Positions 33,903-34,197 of a stretch of 34,197 bases of DNA are shown one piece after another. The notes under the pieces were generated by a model, which searched no databases, was not told the origin of the DNA, and saw nothing but the letters and a program-made list of their open reading frames with translations. How positions within the stretch are numbered: position 1 is the first letter of the stretch; each line of letters starts with the position of its first letter. This DNA is from Clostridia bacterium. GTDB lineage: Bacteria > Bacillota > Clostridia > Oscillospirales > CAG-382. The DNA lies in assembly GCA_017456765.1 (NCBI GenBank), contig JAFTIR010000003.1:1-34197 (forward strand), in the 5' to 3' direction. Made by a program: the position numbers and the translations under genes.

Positions 33903-34197
33903 GTGACAAACTTTTACGGCAAGGGTGTCTGTGGCGGAATTGCACTCGGAAAAGTGTATGTGGCTGATAGAGAAAGACGGCATATTCGCCGTATCGGAAT
34001 TAAAGATGTAAAAGAACAGCTCGGAAGATTTGAAACGGCAAAGGAAAAGGCAAGAGAGCAGCTTTCACACATCTATGAAAAGGCACTCATTGAGGTCGGA
34101 GAAACGAATGCCGAGATTTTCAGCATCCATATGATGATGCTTGAGGATGAGGACTACAACGAGTCGGTAATAAATATTATCGAAACGCAAAAGGTAA
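33903..34197 (+). CDS. ptsI: PEP-protein phosphotransferase (enzyme I), N-terminal part
   Basis: The frame begins at a GTG at 33903, with GGGAG 9-13 nt upstream, and runs off the end of the window (98 codons). FYGKGVCGGIALGKVYV matches the enzyme I N-terminus (G-I-x-x-S-x-G-I-A-x-G). AEIFSIHMMMLEDEDY matches its HPr-binding helical domain (F-x-x-H-x-x-[ML]-L-x-D). The catalytic His domain is beyond the edge. It completes the EIICBA-HPr-EI operon. Confidence 0.9.
   Translation, partial: MTNFYGKGVCGGIALGKVYVADRERRHIRRIGIKDVKEQLGRFETAKEKAREQLSHIYEKALIEVGETNAEIFSIHMMMLEDEDYNESVINIIETQKV

Overview
The window looks like a chromosomal segment of an anaerobic, low-GC Clostridia bacterium (Bacillota), probably a gut or other fermentative species. 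Reasons: strong AGGAGG-type ribosome sites, sigma-A promoters of the form TTGACA-17-TATAAT, AdhE with [FeFe] hydrogenases, an ECF vitamin transporter, a phosphotransferase system, and S-layer-homology (SLH) surface proteins. No rRNA, tRNA, CRISPR array or phage genes were seen. The only mobile DNA is the tail of an IS3-family element at the left edge.

Layout. (1) 1-5553: IS3-family tail, then two large paralogous SLH/carbohydrate-binding-like surface proteins on the minus strand. The second has a promoter and signal peptide. The first has lost its 5' end, and a small remnant of a third copy lies upstream. (2) 5616-15099: a GH28-like beta-helix protein, then a five-gene minus-strand operon (class III aminotransferase, Gfo/Idh/MocA oxidoreductase, L-fucose/arabinose isomerase-like protein, FGGY kinase, ceramidase-like protein). 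The operon diverges from a DeoR-type repressor. Both divergent promoters carry the same AAAACGAAA motif in their -35/-10 spacers, so the repressor probably controls itself and the operon. The substrate is unknown. (3) 15164-16140: a LysR-type regulator. (4) 16308-24876: a redox/hydrogen module made of a Rex-like operator, adhE, an APH-fold kinase, two thioredoxin-like [2Fe-2S] proteins, a PAS-containing sensory-type [FeFe] hydrogenase, a SpoIIE-type phosphatase overlapping it, and a group-B-like [FeFe] hydrogenase. (5) 24969-25608: an ECF S-component with a roughly 100-nt leader.

(6) 25664-31360: an envelope-stress-like locus. It holds a small protein with 11-residue synuclein-like repeats, two paralogous small membrane proteins, an OmpR-type regulator with an intramembrane-sensing histidine kinase, an unknown multi-spanning membrane protein, a coiled-coil/zinc-ribbon protein and an MFS transporter. 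Three intergenic regions carry 7-mer direct repeats at exact 11-bp spacing, a likely shared operator of the response regulator. (7) 31442-34197: a glucose-family PTS operon (EIICBA, HPr, start of enzyme I). The HPr keeps His15 but has Arg at position 46, so it should escape HPr-kinase control.

The most promising leads for undescribed biology are the hydrogenase-phosphatase-kinase-AdhE module, the 11-bp-repeat regulon with its hendecad-repeat protein, and the uncharacterised DeoR-controlled catabolic operon.
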